Below are positions 1 to 9,398 of a stretch of 64,000 nt of DNA, in pieces. The stretch covers positions 99,033 through 163,032 of the forward strand of contig JAQUVD010000001.1 in assembly GCA_028693555.1 (NCBI GenBank). Direction: 5' to 3'. The notes below the pieces were generated by a model, which was not told the DNA's origin, ran no database searches, and saw only the letters and a list, made by a program, of their open reading frames with translations. Source of the stretch: Hespellia sp. (GTDB taxonomy: Bacteria > Bacillota > Clostridia > Lachnospirales > Lachnospiraceae). Each line of letters begins with the position of its first letter. The stretch's first letter is position 1. Made by a program: the position numbers and the translations under genes.

Positions 1-3000
1 TGAATTTACCAGCCGCATCATTTGTAATGTACCGATCCTTTACTTTTCCGTTTAATTTGGAATCATTCGGTGAAAGCTTAAATGTAACCGTTCCTTCTTC
101 CGGTGATGCATATGTATACTCCGCTCCCGATCCTCCTGCATTTTCATAATTTACCCCTGTAAGGATTTCTTTGGTAAAGAAAAACTCCGTCTCAACCGGA
201 ACATCCTGATAAACAATCCCCGCCAGCGTATCATCCGCTGTCCCTGAACTATTTATCACATGATAATTCACCTTTAACGGATCAGCATCTTTGATAATCA
301 ATGGATAGTTCTTCTGGTCAGCAGTAACCGATGTCATACCTGTATACATGCCCTTGTTAGTCGGACTTGTAAAGAGTACAAATTCTTGTTTGTCATTTGA
401 TTGATACCCTGCCGGTGAATCCGTCTCCTTAAGCATATAGATCAAATCATCTGTTCCACTTGTTGCTTTGATATTAAGAAATACCGCGGTACCATCTGTT
501 GTAAGTCGAACCTTATCGTATTTCTGAATTTCCTTTTCGAGAATAATCTTATCATTTTCTGTTTTGAAGCTATAAGCCGTAATGGTAAATTCGGCATTGT
601 CTAATAATAAGCTTGGATCTCCTGTAACTGCAAGACTGTTCGCACTTGATTTTGTCAGTTTAATCTTCGGACGTTTGTCTTTCGTCACAAGATCATCTGC
701 ATCGAAACCGCCTTCATATCCACCATCACTTGAATCACTCGTCTCATTATCCGATCCATCGGCATTCTTTAAATACACCTGATTCAGGATTCTGGCATCT
801 GGATTCTCCGTAGCCGCATCCAGTAAATCCGTCTTAAATGTAATCTTGTATGTTGTATAATCGTCTGTAGTCGTTGGAGCGTAGAACGAGAATCCACGTT
901 CACTTGGAGTGGAATTACCGGAACCTGTATAATCTCGAAGATCCGGGGTTGAAACTTCCGTTTCACTTTTCACAGCTCCATACTGATCAAGTGTGACTTG
1001 ATATACCTGTATGCTGTCTGCATCTAATGCATGAATTTTAGGATCATTATCTCCCATCCCAAAATATAAATCTTCCACCAGATGCATATTCTGGAGATTC
1101 ACTTGATCTACATTTAAAAGAACGGTCCATGTCACAGTTCCTGTGTCCTCGTCATAGACTCCACCCTTCGTTACCTTCACCGGATCAACAACATTGATTG
1201 CAGTGTCATATACCGTTTTCGGATCGATTGTGCCTTCATATACCGTTCCGGATAACGCCGCCGTATTTTCGACCACGGCCGAATCGGATGCGTCCTTTAT
1301 GAATTTATCTCTCCACGTATCTGTTACATTGGTATCGAACTGGAACGAATACGTATCATTGATTTCCTCCTTTTTCAGCTTAAGCGTTACCGTATTGTTC
1401 CCATTCTCTGTAACGGTTACACAGTCATCGAACGCGTCGCTGGCAACAGCTACGCCGTTTACCGTGATTTTCGTTAACCGATCCCATGTAATTCCGTCTG
1501 GCAGCGTGTCTGTGATTTTTGCATCTTTAACCGGCAGCTTATTCGGATTGATGGTAACATTCCATGACAGCTTGTTCGTCTGATAGTTATAAGAACCGAC
1601 TGCTGTCTTGTCGATCAGAATATTCGGTATCTTACACTCCGCATCTGTGACATCTTCAAACTCTTTTCCATCTAACTTCGCAGTAATTTTGGCATGATTT
1701 CCCAACGTCTGATCACTGCTTTGAGTAGAAAGTAAGGTTGGATCTACGACCTTCAATGCAAAATCCAGAACATAATAATAAGCAGTTACCTTACCATCTG
1801 CGCCTGTCACCAGTAGATCGGGAAGCTTGATGCTCAGCTTTGTATTGTCTCCATCCGGAGTCAATGCATATTCGCCATCCTGAAGGTGCGATGCATCCTT
1901 TGCTTTGGCTAAGGTGACAACATCCCCCTCCTGCTCTTTGGTGTTCATATTATACTTATAACAGTGAACCGTAAGATCCCCATTCTCTGCAATCTCATAT
2001 GTTGCATTCGGAAGTGAATCTTCGATCAAAATATCCGTAAGACTTGCACCATATCGGTTTACATCCATTTTCCATGTCAGCATCTGCGTCTGTGCATTGT
2101 AAGCTACAGCCTTTTTCGTCAGTGCCTCTACGTTTGTGTCAACCGTCTTATCCCATGTAACAGACTCTGGAAGTCTATTTCCCGGTCCGATTCCACCTTC
2201 TATATTTTTCCAAAACAGATTCACTGCATTTCCAATTTCAGGATTGCGATTTTCTTTATCTTCCCGCACATATTCTGAAAATTCATCCATCGTCTTGCCG
2301 TGCAGATTCATGTCGGTAAAATACTGAATCTTCATAGATTTTGGTTCTGTCGTTCCGGCAAATTCTTTAAACGGTATAATCAGAACCGCGTATTGTTTCA
2401 TTTTCGGTTCTGTACCGCCCTCAATATACAAAGGATTCTCTGTCGCAGAATCGTATAAATAGTAGAATGGCTTTGTAATACCCTTTTCATCTATATACCC
2501 CTTGATTTTCTCTGCTGTTAACGCAGTCCATTCACCTGCGGTTCCCTCACAATAAGGTATATCTTTATAGGTTGTAGGCTCACCTTTATCATTATAGACC
2601 GTAATTCCGGTCGCAAAATCATACGTCTGATCTGTCCAGTTCAGAATATCAGCTATATATCCATAATCCAGATAAGGAAGCTGTGTATTCGCTTCGATCG
2701 TCCACTTATATCTCGTTCCATCCAGTCCTACTTCACTTCCATCTTTTTTCAGGAAATTGAATTTCATCGTCGTATCTATCTCGTCCGATACCGCTAACGG
2801 GTCTTCTTTTCCATTTTCCTTTATGGAAGCCTTGTTGGTAAATGTTTCATTGATGCTTCCATCCTTGATAAGCTGCTGATATTTTTCATTGTTCAGCTTC
2901 ACTGTTACTTTCAGTTCTCCGGATGCAATTTTATTCGATTTCTCTGCATTTAGCGTTTCAAATGTATAAGTGAGAGTTCTGGTATCTGAATCATATGTAT

Positions 3001-4876
3001 ATTCATTCTCTGATAAAGGCTTCCCACCCAGAGAGACATCTTTTAATTCCAAGCCCTCCGGCAATACATCGACAATCTGTTTTCCGTTCAGAACTTCATC
3101 GCCTGCCACGGCACTATCCTCTGTTGCCGTAGCTTTTATGGTATAAATAATCTCAGAGTTTTCGACTCTCGCCGGACCTTCTTTTTCTACGCTGTAATGG
3201 CTGTCTCCGACCGAACCGCTTCCTCCTCCGATCTCTCCGATCGACTGATGAACGATTTCACCCTCTTTATTGATGGTTTCTTCGATCGGATCATCGCTGA
3301 CAGCATCTTTATTTAACGCTGCCTCCATAAAGACAGAGGCTACAATGTTCCCATAATAATAGGAAGAAGAATCAAATGTAAATGTCACAACACCATTTTG
3401 GATTATATAATGACCGCAATGCTCGCCCGAAGCGTCATACAGATCAACCGGTTCCGTAATGTTATACTGATTAAAATCATCGCACAAATTATAATCGTAG
3501 ACAATTTCTGGAATCTCTCCGCGTTCACTTAAGTCTTGAAGATATGGAAATAATACATCTGTTTCATATTTTTCGTCACTCATACTTCCCTGACTTGGAA
3601 AATCAGGACGTTCTGTGATTGTCTGGAAATTTGAATAGAGGAAATCATCATCCATCCAGATTCCAAAATTAAAACCAACGCGAAGATCATCTCCTGTTTG
3701 ATATCCACCTTCTTTGTTGTATACCTTCACCTTCACTTTCGAAAATGCTTCTGGAAGATCCTTCGTATAAGTATAGGAATAGGAATTGCCTCCTGCATAC
3801 TTCTGTTCGGTTGGCTGATTGGAAAAAAGCTGTACAAAACGCGCAAACCCTTTTCTGACAAATGCCAGTGCTGCAGAAGCCACGGAATCATCGGAAGCTT
3901 CTTTACTCGTATTTTCTTTCACAGACTCATCCGTTGCAATATTCTGATCCGGGCTGCCTGCTTCTTTGTCTATCACCTTATCCGCTGCAACATCTTCTGT
4001 TATCTCAGAAGCCGAAGGGGTCCCCTCTTCTTCAACCGAAGCCTCAGGCTGCATAAGCATTGGCAGATGGATTTCAACTATCTGGCCTGTCTGCAATTCT
4101 ACAGCATCCGTTACAGATTCCTCTGTGCTTAAAGTTTCTGTCTTTAAAGAAACCGGCACAGTAATGACACCAAACAATTGCTCCAGAGAATTCAGATCCT
4201 CTTCGCTGCTCAGTGTAACCGTAATCACGTTATTTTTAATGGTATAAGTACCGATCGCATGGTTGTTTTCGCTTGCAGCAGGATCATCCACACGATAGAG
4301 GTCTCTATTCATTGTTGTTACTGCAATTGTTTCCGGAGCAATTGTATCATGCAACGTGAGGTGCTTTGTCGGAATTATATACGTAAATACATCTCCGTTT
4401 CGAAGATTTCTCTCGCCTGCGGCTTTGATAAAATCAAATCCAAGTTTGAGCAGAAGCCCCTGTATATTCGACGGATCTACCGCTGTCAGATCCAGCTTGT
4501 TATCCGCACTCTTTAACACGGTATTCTGATTTTGTCCCTGTGCATCCATAGACGCATAGACTGCACGTTCCACTGTAAGATTCAGAGATGCTCTGTCCTG
4601 TGTCCAGTCAATGCTCTCTCTTACAGATTCACCTTCTGACGGCGGCGTAGCTTCATCCGGCACAGTACTCTCGTCCGTTTCAGTTGGCGGAGCCTCCTCC
4701 TGCATGATCTTAGCAGGCTCTTGATTCTCTGCTGCAGGGCTCTCTGTCTGAGCTGTTACCTCCTCCTGTGCAAATGCAGTCTGAAGTACCCCCATATCAG
4801 AGGTTGCAATCATCGCTGCTGCTAATAAGAATGCGATGCCTCTCTGTAGGTGTTTTTTCATACGTTTCTTTTCCAT
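1..4876 (-). CDS. Giant Cna/SpaA-type cell-surface adhesin, C-terminus off the window
   Basis: An uninterrupted minus-strand frame reads from an ATG at 4876 (AAGGGGA ribosome site upstream) to the left edge, about 1625 codons with no stop. It begins with a lysine/arginine head and a hydrophobic segment ending in an AFA-QE signal-peptidase-like site. An acidic, Pro/Thr/Ser/Glu-rich stretch follows. Then come several extended beta-rich modules of roughly 150-200 residues that open with a T-W-x-V/M-x-x-N pattern and continue with a D-x-LP motif (for example around 1560, 2060 and 1140), as in collagen-binding-type adhesin domains. Near the left edge (about 408-431) the frame encodes ETDSPAGYQ, the ETxxPxGY box of Cna-B/SpaA isopeptide domains. 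It is probably exported and anchored to the wall, but the sorting signal would lie outside the window. The exact ligand is unknown. Confidence 0.85.
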   Translation of the reverse strand, partial: MEKKRMKKHLQRGIAFLLAAAMIATSDMGVLQTAFAQEEVTAQTESPAAENQEPAKIMQEEAPPTETDESTVPDEATPPSEGESVRESIDWTQDRASLNLTVERAVYASMDAQGQNQNTVLKSADNKLDLTAVDPSNIQGLLLKLGFDFIKAAGERNLRNGDVFTYIIPTKHLTLHDTIAPETIAVTTMNRDLYRVDDPAASENNHAIGTYTIKNNVITVTLSSEEDLNSLEQLFGVITVPVSLKTETLSTEESVTDAVELQTGQIVEIHLPMLMQPEASVEEEGTPSASEITEDVAADKVIDKEAGSPDQNIATDESVKENTSKEASDDSVASAALAFVRKGFARFVQLFSNQPTEQKYAGGNSYSYTYTKDLPEAFSKVKVKVYNKEGGYQTGDDLRVGFNFGIWMDDDFLYSNFQTITERPDFPSQGSMSDEKYETDVLFPYLQDLSERGEIPEIVYDYNLCDDFNQYNITEPVDLYDASGEHCGHYIIQNGVVTFTFDSSSYYYGNIVASVFMEAALNKDAVSDDPIEETINKEGEIVHQSIGEIGGGSGSVGDSHYSVEKEGPARVENSEIIYTIKATATEDSAVAGDEVLNGKQIVDVLPEGLELKDVSLGGKPLSENEYTYDSDTRTLTYTFETLNAEKSNKIASGELKVTVKLNNEKYQQLIKDGSINETFTNKASIKENGKEDPLAVSDEIDTTMKFNFLKKDGSEVGLDGTRYKWTIEANTQLPYLDYGYIADILNWTDQTYDFATGITVYNDKGEPTTYKDIPYCEGTAGEWTALTAEKIKGYIDEKGITKPFYYLYDSATENPLYIEGGTEPKMKQYAVLIIPFKEFAGTTEPKSMKIQYFTDMNLHGKTMDEFSEYVREDKENRNPEIGNAVNLFWKNIEGGIGPGNRLPESVTWDKTVDTNVEALTKKAVAYNAQTQMLTWKMDVNRYGASLTDILIEDSLPNATYEIAENGDLTVHCYKYNMNTKEQEGDVVTLAKAKDASHLQDGEYALTPDGDNTKLSIKLPDLLVTGADGKVTAYYYVLDFALKVVDPTLLSTQSSDQTLGNHAKITAKLDGKEFEDVTDAECKIPNILIDKTAVGSYNYQTNKLSWNVTINPNKLPVKDAKITDTLPDGITWDRLTKITVNGVAVASDAFDDCVTVTENGNNTVTLKLKKEEINDTYSFQFDTNVTDTWRDKFIKDASDSAVVENTAALSGTVYEGTIDPKTVYDTAINVVDPVKVTKGGVYDEDTGTVTWTVLLNVDQVNLQNMHLVEDLYFGMGDNDPKIHALDADSIQVYQVTLDQYGAVKSETEVSTPDLRDYTGSGNSTPSERGFSFYAPTTTDDYTTYKITFKTDLLDAATENPDARILNQVYLKNADGSDNETSDSSDGGYEGGFDADDLVTKDKRPKIKLTKSSANSLAVTGDPSLLLDNAEFTITAYSFKTENDKIILEKEIQKYDKVRLTTDGTAVFLNIKATSGTDDLIYMLKETDSPAGYQSNDKQEFVLFTSPTNKGMYTGMTSVTADQKNYPLIIKDADPLKVNYHVINSSGTADDTLAGIVYQDVPVETEFFFTKEILTGVNYENAGGSGAEYTYASPEEGTVTFKLSPNDSKLNGKVKDRYITNDAAGKF

Positions 4877-5016
4877 AGTAATTCCCCTTCAATTTCATTT
4901 GTATCATTTTGTTATACCATTCCGCAATAAGTATATTTTAACATTTTTTTCACATTTGTACAGTGTTTTTGAGTTTTTACTCATATTCCACAGATTTTAC
5001 ACAAAAGCATGCAAAT

Positions 5017-5054
5017 AAAAAAACGACAAGAAATCTTCTCAGACTTCTCATCGT
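5017..5054 (-). terminator. Rho-independent terminator of infC-rpmI-rplT
   Basis: On the minus strand a 14-bp stem (including G-U pairs) with a GAGA loop is followed at once by seven T. It lies 28 bases past the rplT stop and separates the operon from the adhesin gene. Confidence 0.9.
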
Positions 5055-5081
5055 TCGTTTTTCAATTTAACAATTATTCAA

Positions 5082-5438
5082 TTAAGCTAACTTTGCTTTT
5101 GCTGTTTCTGCAAGTGTTGCAAATCCCGCTGCATCACTAACTGCCATATCAGCTAATACTTTTCTGTTCAGATCGATGTTTGCTAATTTAAGACCGTGCA
5201 TCAATTTGCTGTAAGATAAACCATTGATTCTTGCTGCAGCGTTGATACGTGCAATCCATAATGTTCTCATCTGACGTTTACGCTGTTTTCTTCCTGCGTA
5301 TGATGATGTAAGAGCTCTCATGACTGACTGTTTTGCTACTCTATACTGTTTCGATCTAGCTCCTCTGTAACCCTTAGCGAGCTTGAGTGTTCTGTTATGT
5401 CGTTTCTTTGCGTTCATTCCGCCTTTAATTCTTGCCAT
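5082..5438 (-). CDS. rplT: Large ribosomal subunit protein L20
   Basis: The 118-residue product is L20 (bL20), which binds 23S rRNA early in 50S assembly. The N-terminus is the basic [15 protein letters not shown] type, followed by the long Arg/Lys-rich helix and the globular half with the conserved [15 protein letters not shown] region. Length is normal for the family. It is the last gene of infC-rpmI-rplT and is followed by a strong terminator. In Firmicutes L20 represses this operon by binding its leader; the structured leader upstream of infC here agrees with that. Confidence 0.97.
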   Translation of the reverse strand: MARIKGGMNAKKRHNRTLKLAKGYRGARSKQYRVAKQSVMRALTSSYAGRKQRKRQMRTLWIARINAAARINGLSYSKLMHGLKLANIDLNRKVLADMAVSDAAGFATLAETAKAKLA

Positions 5439-5469
5439 TTTCTATTTCCTCCTTCAAATCTACCTTATC

Positions 5470-5667
5470 TTATAAATATGGTAAAACTTTCTTCATTGTC
5501 TTTACGTTAGTTGGATCAGCAATCGTTGCCTGTCTAAGATTTCTTTTTCTCTTTGTAGATTTCTTAGTTAAGATATGACTCTTAAAAGCTTTATTTCTCT
5601 TAAGTTTACCTGTACCTGTTGCTTTGAAACGCTTTGCAGCGGCTCTTTTAGTTTTAATTTTTGGCAT
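5470..5667 (-). CDS. rpmI: Large ribosomal subunit protein L35
   Basis: The 65-residue product starts [14 protein letters not shown] and is a small, highly basic protein of normal L35 (bL35) length, part of the 50S subunit. I place the start at 5667 because AGGAGGA lies just upstream at the right distance. An ATG ten codons earlier would add residues absent from L35 and has no good ribosome site. It lies between infC and rplT with short gaps, so all three are cotranscribed. Confidence 0.96.
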   Translation of the reverse strand: MPKIKTKRAAAKRFKATGTGKLKRNKAFKSHILTKKSTKRKRNLRQATIADPTNVKTMKKVLPYL

Positions 5668-5714
5668 AATAATATTCCTCCTTAGATGTGTTCTCACGAA
5701 AAGCTTTTCGTGAC

Positions 5715-6230
5715 TTATTTATTTTTAACATTTTCAGTTAAAACCAGACTGATACTTCTTCCTTCGAATTTCGATGGTTTCTCAATGACAGCGATATCTT
5801 CCAATGCTTTGGCAAAATCATCTAAGATATGTCTGCTCTGATTCACATGCGCCATCTCTCTTCCCCGGAATCGAAGTGTGACTTTTACTTTGTTTCCTTT
5901 ACCAATGAACTTTCTTGCATTGTTCATCTTCGTATTCAAGTCATTGCTGTCAATATTAGGAGACAAACGAACCTCTTTGAGTTCAACGGTCTTCTGTTTC
6001 TTCTTTGCTTCCTTCTCTCTTCTGGTCTGCTCATACTTGAACTTACCATAATCGACAATCTTACAAACCGGTGGTTTTGCCTTCGGTGAAATCTTGACCA
6101 GGTCAAGTTCTGCCTCTTCTGCAATCTTCATGGCTTCTCTTGAAGACATAACTCCAAGCTGTTCTCCGTCTTCACCAATCAGACGTACCTCTCTGTCTCG
6201 AATCTGTTCATTAATCATTAAATCGCTAAT
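5715..6230 (-). CDS. infC: Translation initiation factor IF-3, probable ATT start
   Basis: IF-3 binds the 30S subunit, checks start-codon and initiator-tRNA pairing and keeps the subunits apart. The frame has the N-terminal [20 protein letters not shown] segment, a basic linker and the C-terminal domain with [11 protein letters not shown]. An ATG at 6218 has no ribosome site close by, whereas GGAGGTG at 6238-6244 sits nine bases before an in-frame ATT at 6230. That gives an N-terminus of Met-Ser-Asp-Leu before MINEQ and about 171 residues. An ATT (AUU) start is the classic autoregulatory feature of infC in enterobacteria: IF-3 discriminates against its own start codon. That this start is used here is inference from spacing. 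Confidence 0.93.
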   Translation of the reverse strand: MSDLMINEQIRDREVRLIGEDGEQLGVMSSREAMKIAEEAELDLVKISPKAKPPVCKIVDYGKFKYEQTRREKEAKKKQKTVELKEVRLSPNIDSNDLNTKMNNARKFIGKGNKVKVTLRFRGREMAHVNQSRHILDDFAKALEDIAVIEKPSKFEGRSISLVLTENVKNK

Positions 6231-6244
6231 TGTAGTACACCTCC

Positions 6245-6433
6245 ATCACTTAATTAGGTTCACTGTTCTCTCATCCTCTGCGCATATAAAAGAAACGAGT
6301 GGAAATTGTTCTCCACTCGCTATATCTCCATACGTATCTGTAACGTTATGTGTCAATATCAAACCATTAGTCACTCGATTGTGCTACGGTGAGAGTGGAT
6401 ACTCTGCTTTGTTTTTCGCTTCACGCATAGATT
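6245..6433 (-). promoter_or_regulatory. Structured infC leader (L20-leader-like attenuator)
   Basis: About 190 bases lie between the promoter and infC. On the minus strand CGAGTGGA (6296-6303) and TCCACTCG (6312-6319) form an 8-bp stem with an 8-base loop, followed by TTTCTTTTAT, a terminator. Upstream, another TCCACTC (minus strand, 6393-6399) is complementary to the same GAGTGGA. The two pairings exclude each other, as expected for terminator/antiterminator control. The position fits the Firmicute L20 leader family; I could not run a covariance model. Confidence 0.75.
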
Positions 6434-6462
6434 AATTTAACACACTTTTCCTGATATGTCAA
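6434..6462 (-). promoter_or_regulatory. Sigma-A promoter of infC operon
   Basis: The minus strand has TTGACA (6457-6462), a 17-base spacer and TAAATT (6434-6439). It lies just upstream of the infC leader and downstream of degV. Confidence 0.8.
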
Positions 6463-6468
6463 CATTTT

Positions 6469-7338
6469 TTATCTTTCATTTCCCATAAAGAATAATACGA
6501 CAACACCCGGTCCTGTATGGCTTCCGATTACCGTTCCAATTCCATTGATGATAACTTCTTTGACACCGTAACGCTCTTTGACCTGCGCTGCCACGTATTC
6601 TGCATCTTCAATACAGTCTCCGTGAGCAACTGCAACCACCTCATTCTGATCTTCCCAGCCTGCCAGATGTTCGCCCATGATGTCCACAAGCTTGTTGAGT
6701 GATTTCTTACGCCCCCGTTCTTTTCCCGTAACTTGAAGCTTTCCCTCGTCATCCAGAAAAATGAGTGGCTTGATCTGTATCATGGAACCGAAAATCGCAC
6801 TTGCCTTGCTGACACGTCCGCCGCGCTGTAAATGGAATAAATCATCAACGGTAACGTAAGTGCACACGTGAAGCTTATTCGCTTCCACCCATTCTGTAAG
6901 CTCATCCATCTCCATGCCCTGATCTTTTCTCTCAATCGCTTTGCGAAGCAAAAGACCTTCTCCAAGACTTGCACATAAAGAATCAATGACCGTAATCTTC
7001 GCTTCCGGATATTTTTCTTTAAGCTCTTTTGCCGCAATTGCTGCACTGTTATAGCTTCCGCTAAGTCCTGAGGAGAATGCGATGTGTAAAATGTCCTTCT
7101 CCTCTTTTAAAAGTGCTTCAAATGCTTCCTTCGCTTCACTGGGATTCACCTGTGATGTTGTCGGCATCGAACCATTTCTGATACGTTCAAAGAATTCTTT
7201 GTGGGTCAGGCCTTCCATGTCTTTATATGTAGTGCCATCAATCATATACGATAATGGCAGATAAGTAATCTGATGTTCCTGTAAATATTCCTTCGGTAAA
7301 TCGACTGTACTGTCGGTTGTAATCACATATTCTCTCAT
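6469..7338 (-). CDS. DegV family fatty-acid-binding protein
   Basis: The 289-residue product has the DegV N-terminal DSTVDLP signature, the SYMIDGTTYKD strand, the PTTSQ motif, and the SSGLSGSYNSA loop that holds the lipid carboxylate. DegV/FakB proteins are cytoplasmic carriers that bind a fatty acid and, where a FakA kinase exists, present it for phosphorylation to acyl-phosphate. No fakA is in this window. The gene has its own promoter and a GGGAGG ribosome site; its stop lies just upstream of the infC promoter. Length and both domains are complete. Confidence 0.93.
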   Translation of the reverse strand: MREYVITTDSTVDLPKEYLQEHQITYLPLSYMIDGTTYKDMEGLTHKEFFERIRNGSMPTTSQVNPSEAKEAFEALLKEEKDILHIAFSSGLSGSYNSAAIAAKELKEKYPEAKITVIDSLCASLGEGLLLRKAIERKDQGMEMDELTEWVEANKLHVCTYVTVDDLFHLQRGGRVSKASAIFGSMIQIKPLIFLDDEGKLQVTGKERGRKKSLNKLVDIMGEHLAGWEDQNEVVAVAHGDCIEDAEYVAAQVKERYGVKEVIINGIGTVIGSHTGPGVVVLFFMGNER

Positions 7339-7372
7339 CCTTTATCCTCCCATTGCCTCTTTAGACGTTTCT

Positions 7373-7401
7373 ATCATAGCATTATTTATATCATAACGCA
7401 A
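7373..7401 (-). promoter_or_regulatory. Sigma-A-type promoter of degV
   Basis: The minus strand shows TTGCGT (7396-7401), a 17-base spacer and TATGAT (7373-7378), about 35 bases before the degV start. Confidence 0.6.
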
Positions 7402-7445
7402 AAACTTTTTTACGTGAATTTACAATCACACAGAATTTACCAAAA

Positions 7446-8804
7446 TTAGTTGCGTCTAATTCGAAGATAACTGTTTCCGGATAAGGTTTTGTTAAATGCC
7501 ACAAAGCAGAATACAAGTACTGTTCCAATCAGAAATCCGGGAAGATTGAAGAGTGCCGTTAAAATAAGCAGCATAAGTCTCATGAATTTCAGCGCGTATC
7601 CAAGTTCAAAATTCGGCTGTGTATAATTTGCAACCGCGACAAACGCCATGTACAGCATCACTTCCGAGTTAAACCACCCGGACTCCACCGCATAATCACC
7701 CATGACAATCCCTGCAATGACACTCAGCGGTGTAGACAGCATATTAGGCGTGTTAAGTGCCGCGAGCCGAAGCCCGTCAATCGCAAGCTCCAAAATTAAA
7801 AACTGCAGCAAAATCGGCAGATTGACCTCCCCCTGAACACTGACAAAGGAGAACAGTGACGGAAGCCAGCCCGGATTCTGCATATACAGAAGAAAGACCG
7901 GTGTCATAAATACGGTCAGAAGCGTAATCAGAATACGTGACAGTTTCAGATATACCCCCGTGATATTCGGAAAATAATAATCGTTCGCTTCTTCTATCAT
8001 ATCAAATATCGAAGTCGGAAGTATAATCGCAGAAGGAGAATTGTCCACAAGAATCACAATTTTTCCTTCCAGCAGGCAGACACTCGCTGTGTCGGGGCGT
8101 TCTGTGAATTTGAATTTAGGAAATGGATTAAACCATTTTCGTTTGAACATCCCTTCCGCAAGCGTCTGCTGATTCATTTTCAGAGCATCCACCTGCATCT
8201 TAGAAATACGGGTTCTGACATCTGCAAGGAGCTGCGGATTGACCCGATCCGTTATATAGCACAGCGCGACATCCGTGCGGGATGAAGTTCCAACCTCTGT
8301 CATTTCCATGACAAGATGCGGATCTCTGATTCGCCTTCGCATCAATGCCGTGTTAAACACAATTGTTTCCACAAATCCATCCCTTGATCCGCGCAGCGAC
8401 TTATCTTTATCCGGTTCCTCAACGCCTCGTACCGGGTACGTTCTGCAGTCAATTGCAATGCACTCGTCATATCCGTCCACAAACAGGCAGGTAACGCCTG
8501 ATAACACGTTTTTGCACACCTGATCCATGTCACAAAGCATCTCCACCTCTACATAAGGTAAGAAAGCATTTGTAAAGGATGATGCATCCTCCGGCATTGC
8601 CTCGTCCGAAACACCAAATAATGCATCCATGATTTTGAGCATCGCCTCGTCTTTGGTAAATCCATCCACAAAATAAAAGGACGCATCTCTGCCTCCGATT
8701 ATCATATCGCGCTGAATCAGATCAAAACTTTCCTGAATGGGAAGGATCTGTCTCAGCGTGTCGATATTCTTTTTTATCTCCCGAGAAATCTTTATCGTTT
8801 CCAA
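7446..8804 (-). CDS. GerA/SpoVAF-family spore germination membrane protein
   Basis: The 452-residue protein has the soluble N-terminal half of GerA A-subunits (LLEGKIVILVDNSPSAIILPT), followed by hydrophobic segments (from about residue 300) containing LEL AIDGLRLAALNTPN and a NYTQPNFELGYALKFMR loop. Such proteins sit in the spore inner membrane as germinant-receptor A subunits or as SpoVAF, which acts with the SpoVA channel. No B or C subunit or spoVA cluster is adjacent, so SpoVAF-like is preferred to a full receptor; I do not assign a symbol. The start is a TTG right after an in-frame stop, with AGCGAGG eight bases upstream. The promoter region matches the sigma-G consensus, which suits forespore expression. 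Confidence 0.85.
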   Translation of the reverse strand: METIKISREIKKNIDTLRQILPIQESFDLIQRDMIIGGRDASFYFVDGFTKDEAMLKIMDALFGVSDEAMPEDASSFTNAFLPYVEVEMLCDMDQVCKNVLSGVTCLFVDGYDECIAIDCRTYPVRGVEEPDKDKSLRGSRDGFVETIVFNTALMRRRIRDPHLVMEMTEVGTSSRTDVALCYITDRVNPQLLADVRTRISKMQVDALKMNQQTLAEGMFKRKWFNPFPKFKFTERPDTASVCLLEGKIVILVDNSPSAIILPTSIFDMIEEANDYYFPNITGVYLKLSRILITLLTVFMTPVFLLYMQNPGWLPSLFSFVSVQGEVNLPILLQFLILELAIDGLRLAALNTPNMLSTPLSVIAGIVMGDYAVESGWFNSEVMLYMAFVAVANYTQPNFELGYALKFMRLMLLILTALFNLPGFLIGTVLVFCFVAFNKTLSGNSYLRIRRN

Positions 8805-8837
8805 TCATCAAACCTCGCTCTTTAAAATGTCTATGAT

Positions 8838-8866
8838 TAGAATGTCCTCTTTCTCTGGTTTTATAC
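8838..8866 (-). promoter_or_regulatory. Candidate sigma-G promoter of the GerA-family gene
   Basis: The minus strand carries GTATA (8862-8866), 17 bases, then CATTCTA (8838-8844). This fits the published Bacillus sigma-G pattern GnATR / cAtnnTA. It lies about 34 bases before the TTG start. No comparable sigma-A hexamers with 17-base spacing were seen here. Confidence 0.55.
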
Positions 8867-8883
8867 ATCTTTCTTACCTGTCA

Positions 8884-9396
8884 CTATTTTGTCGTGCTTC
8901 CAAATCCACCGTTGCGGGTGCTCGTTACATCATCATCCAGCGTAACACCATACTCCACAAAGATTCCCTGCATAAATCCGGTTCCCTTTTGAATCTCCAC
9001 CGTCTTTCCTTCATTGGTATCATTGGTGAGCTTCGTGAAAATGTGCCCTTCATTATCAGAATAGAAATAATCGCTGTCAATAATACCTACCGTATTGTTG
9101 AGCTGCAGACGGTACTTGAACCCAAGACCGCTTCTCGGATAGCATTTCAGCACCCAGTTTTCTTCCATCTCGACGCGGATTCCCGTCGGAATTTTTACCG
9201 TCTCCTGTGGCGCGATTTGGATCTTACATGGTGCATAAAAATCATATCCTGCAGATCCTGCTGTTGCTCTCTTCGGAAGCTGGATTTCCTGATATATCTC
9301 CGCAATTGCCGGTTCTCCCGTCGGACCAAATGTATCAATCCATGCCTCCTTAAATTGTTCAAAGCTTACTTTATGAAATTTTGCAATTCGTTTCAT
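8884..9396 (-). CDS. dut: dUTP diphosphatase
   Basis: The 170-residue protein hydrolyses dUTP to dUMP and pyrophosphate, keeping uracil out of DNA and feeding thymidylate synthesis. The trimeric dUTPase motifs are present in order: AGYDFYAP (motif 1), PRSGLGFKY (motif 2), NNTVGIIDSDYF (motif 3), and the C-terminal RNGGFGSTTK arm. An N-terminal extension of about 45 residues precedes motif 1, longer than in typical bacterial Dut. The gene starts two bases after the preceding lipoprotein gene, so it is in the nadE operon. Confidence 0.94.
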   Translation of the reverse strand: MKRIAKFHKVSFEQFKEAWIDTFGPTGEPAIAEIYQEIQLPKRATAGSAGYDFYAPCKIQIAPQETVKIPTGIRVEMEENWVLKCYPRSGLGFKYRLQLNNTVGIIDSDYFYSDNEGHIFTKLTNDTNEGKTVEIQKGTGFMQGIFVEYGVTLDDDVTSTRNGGFGSTTK

Positions 9397-9398
9397 CC

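Noticed and set aside
582..4516. Several short plus-strand reading frames and a few minus-strand ones in other frames across the adhesin gene
   Set aside because: All lie opposite or out of frame with the long adhesin frame, have no ribosome sites and encode no recognisable protein.
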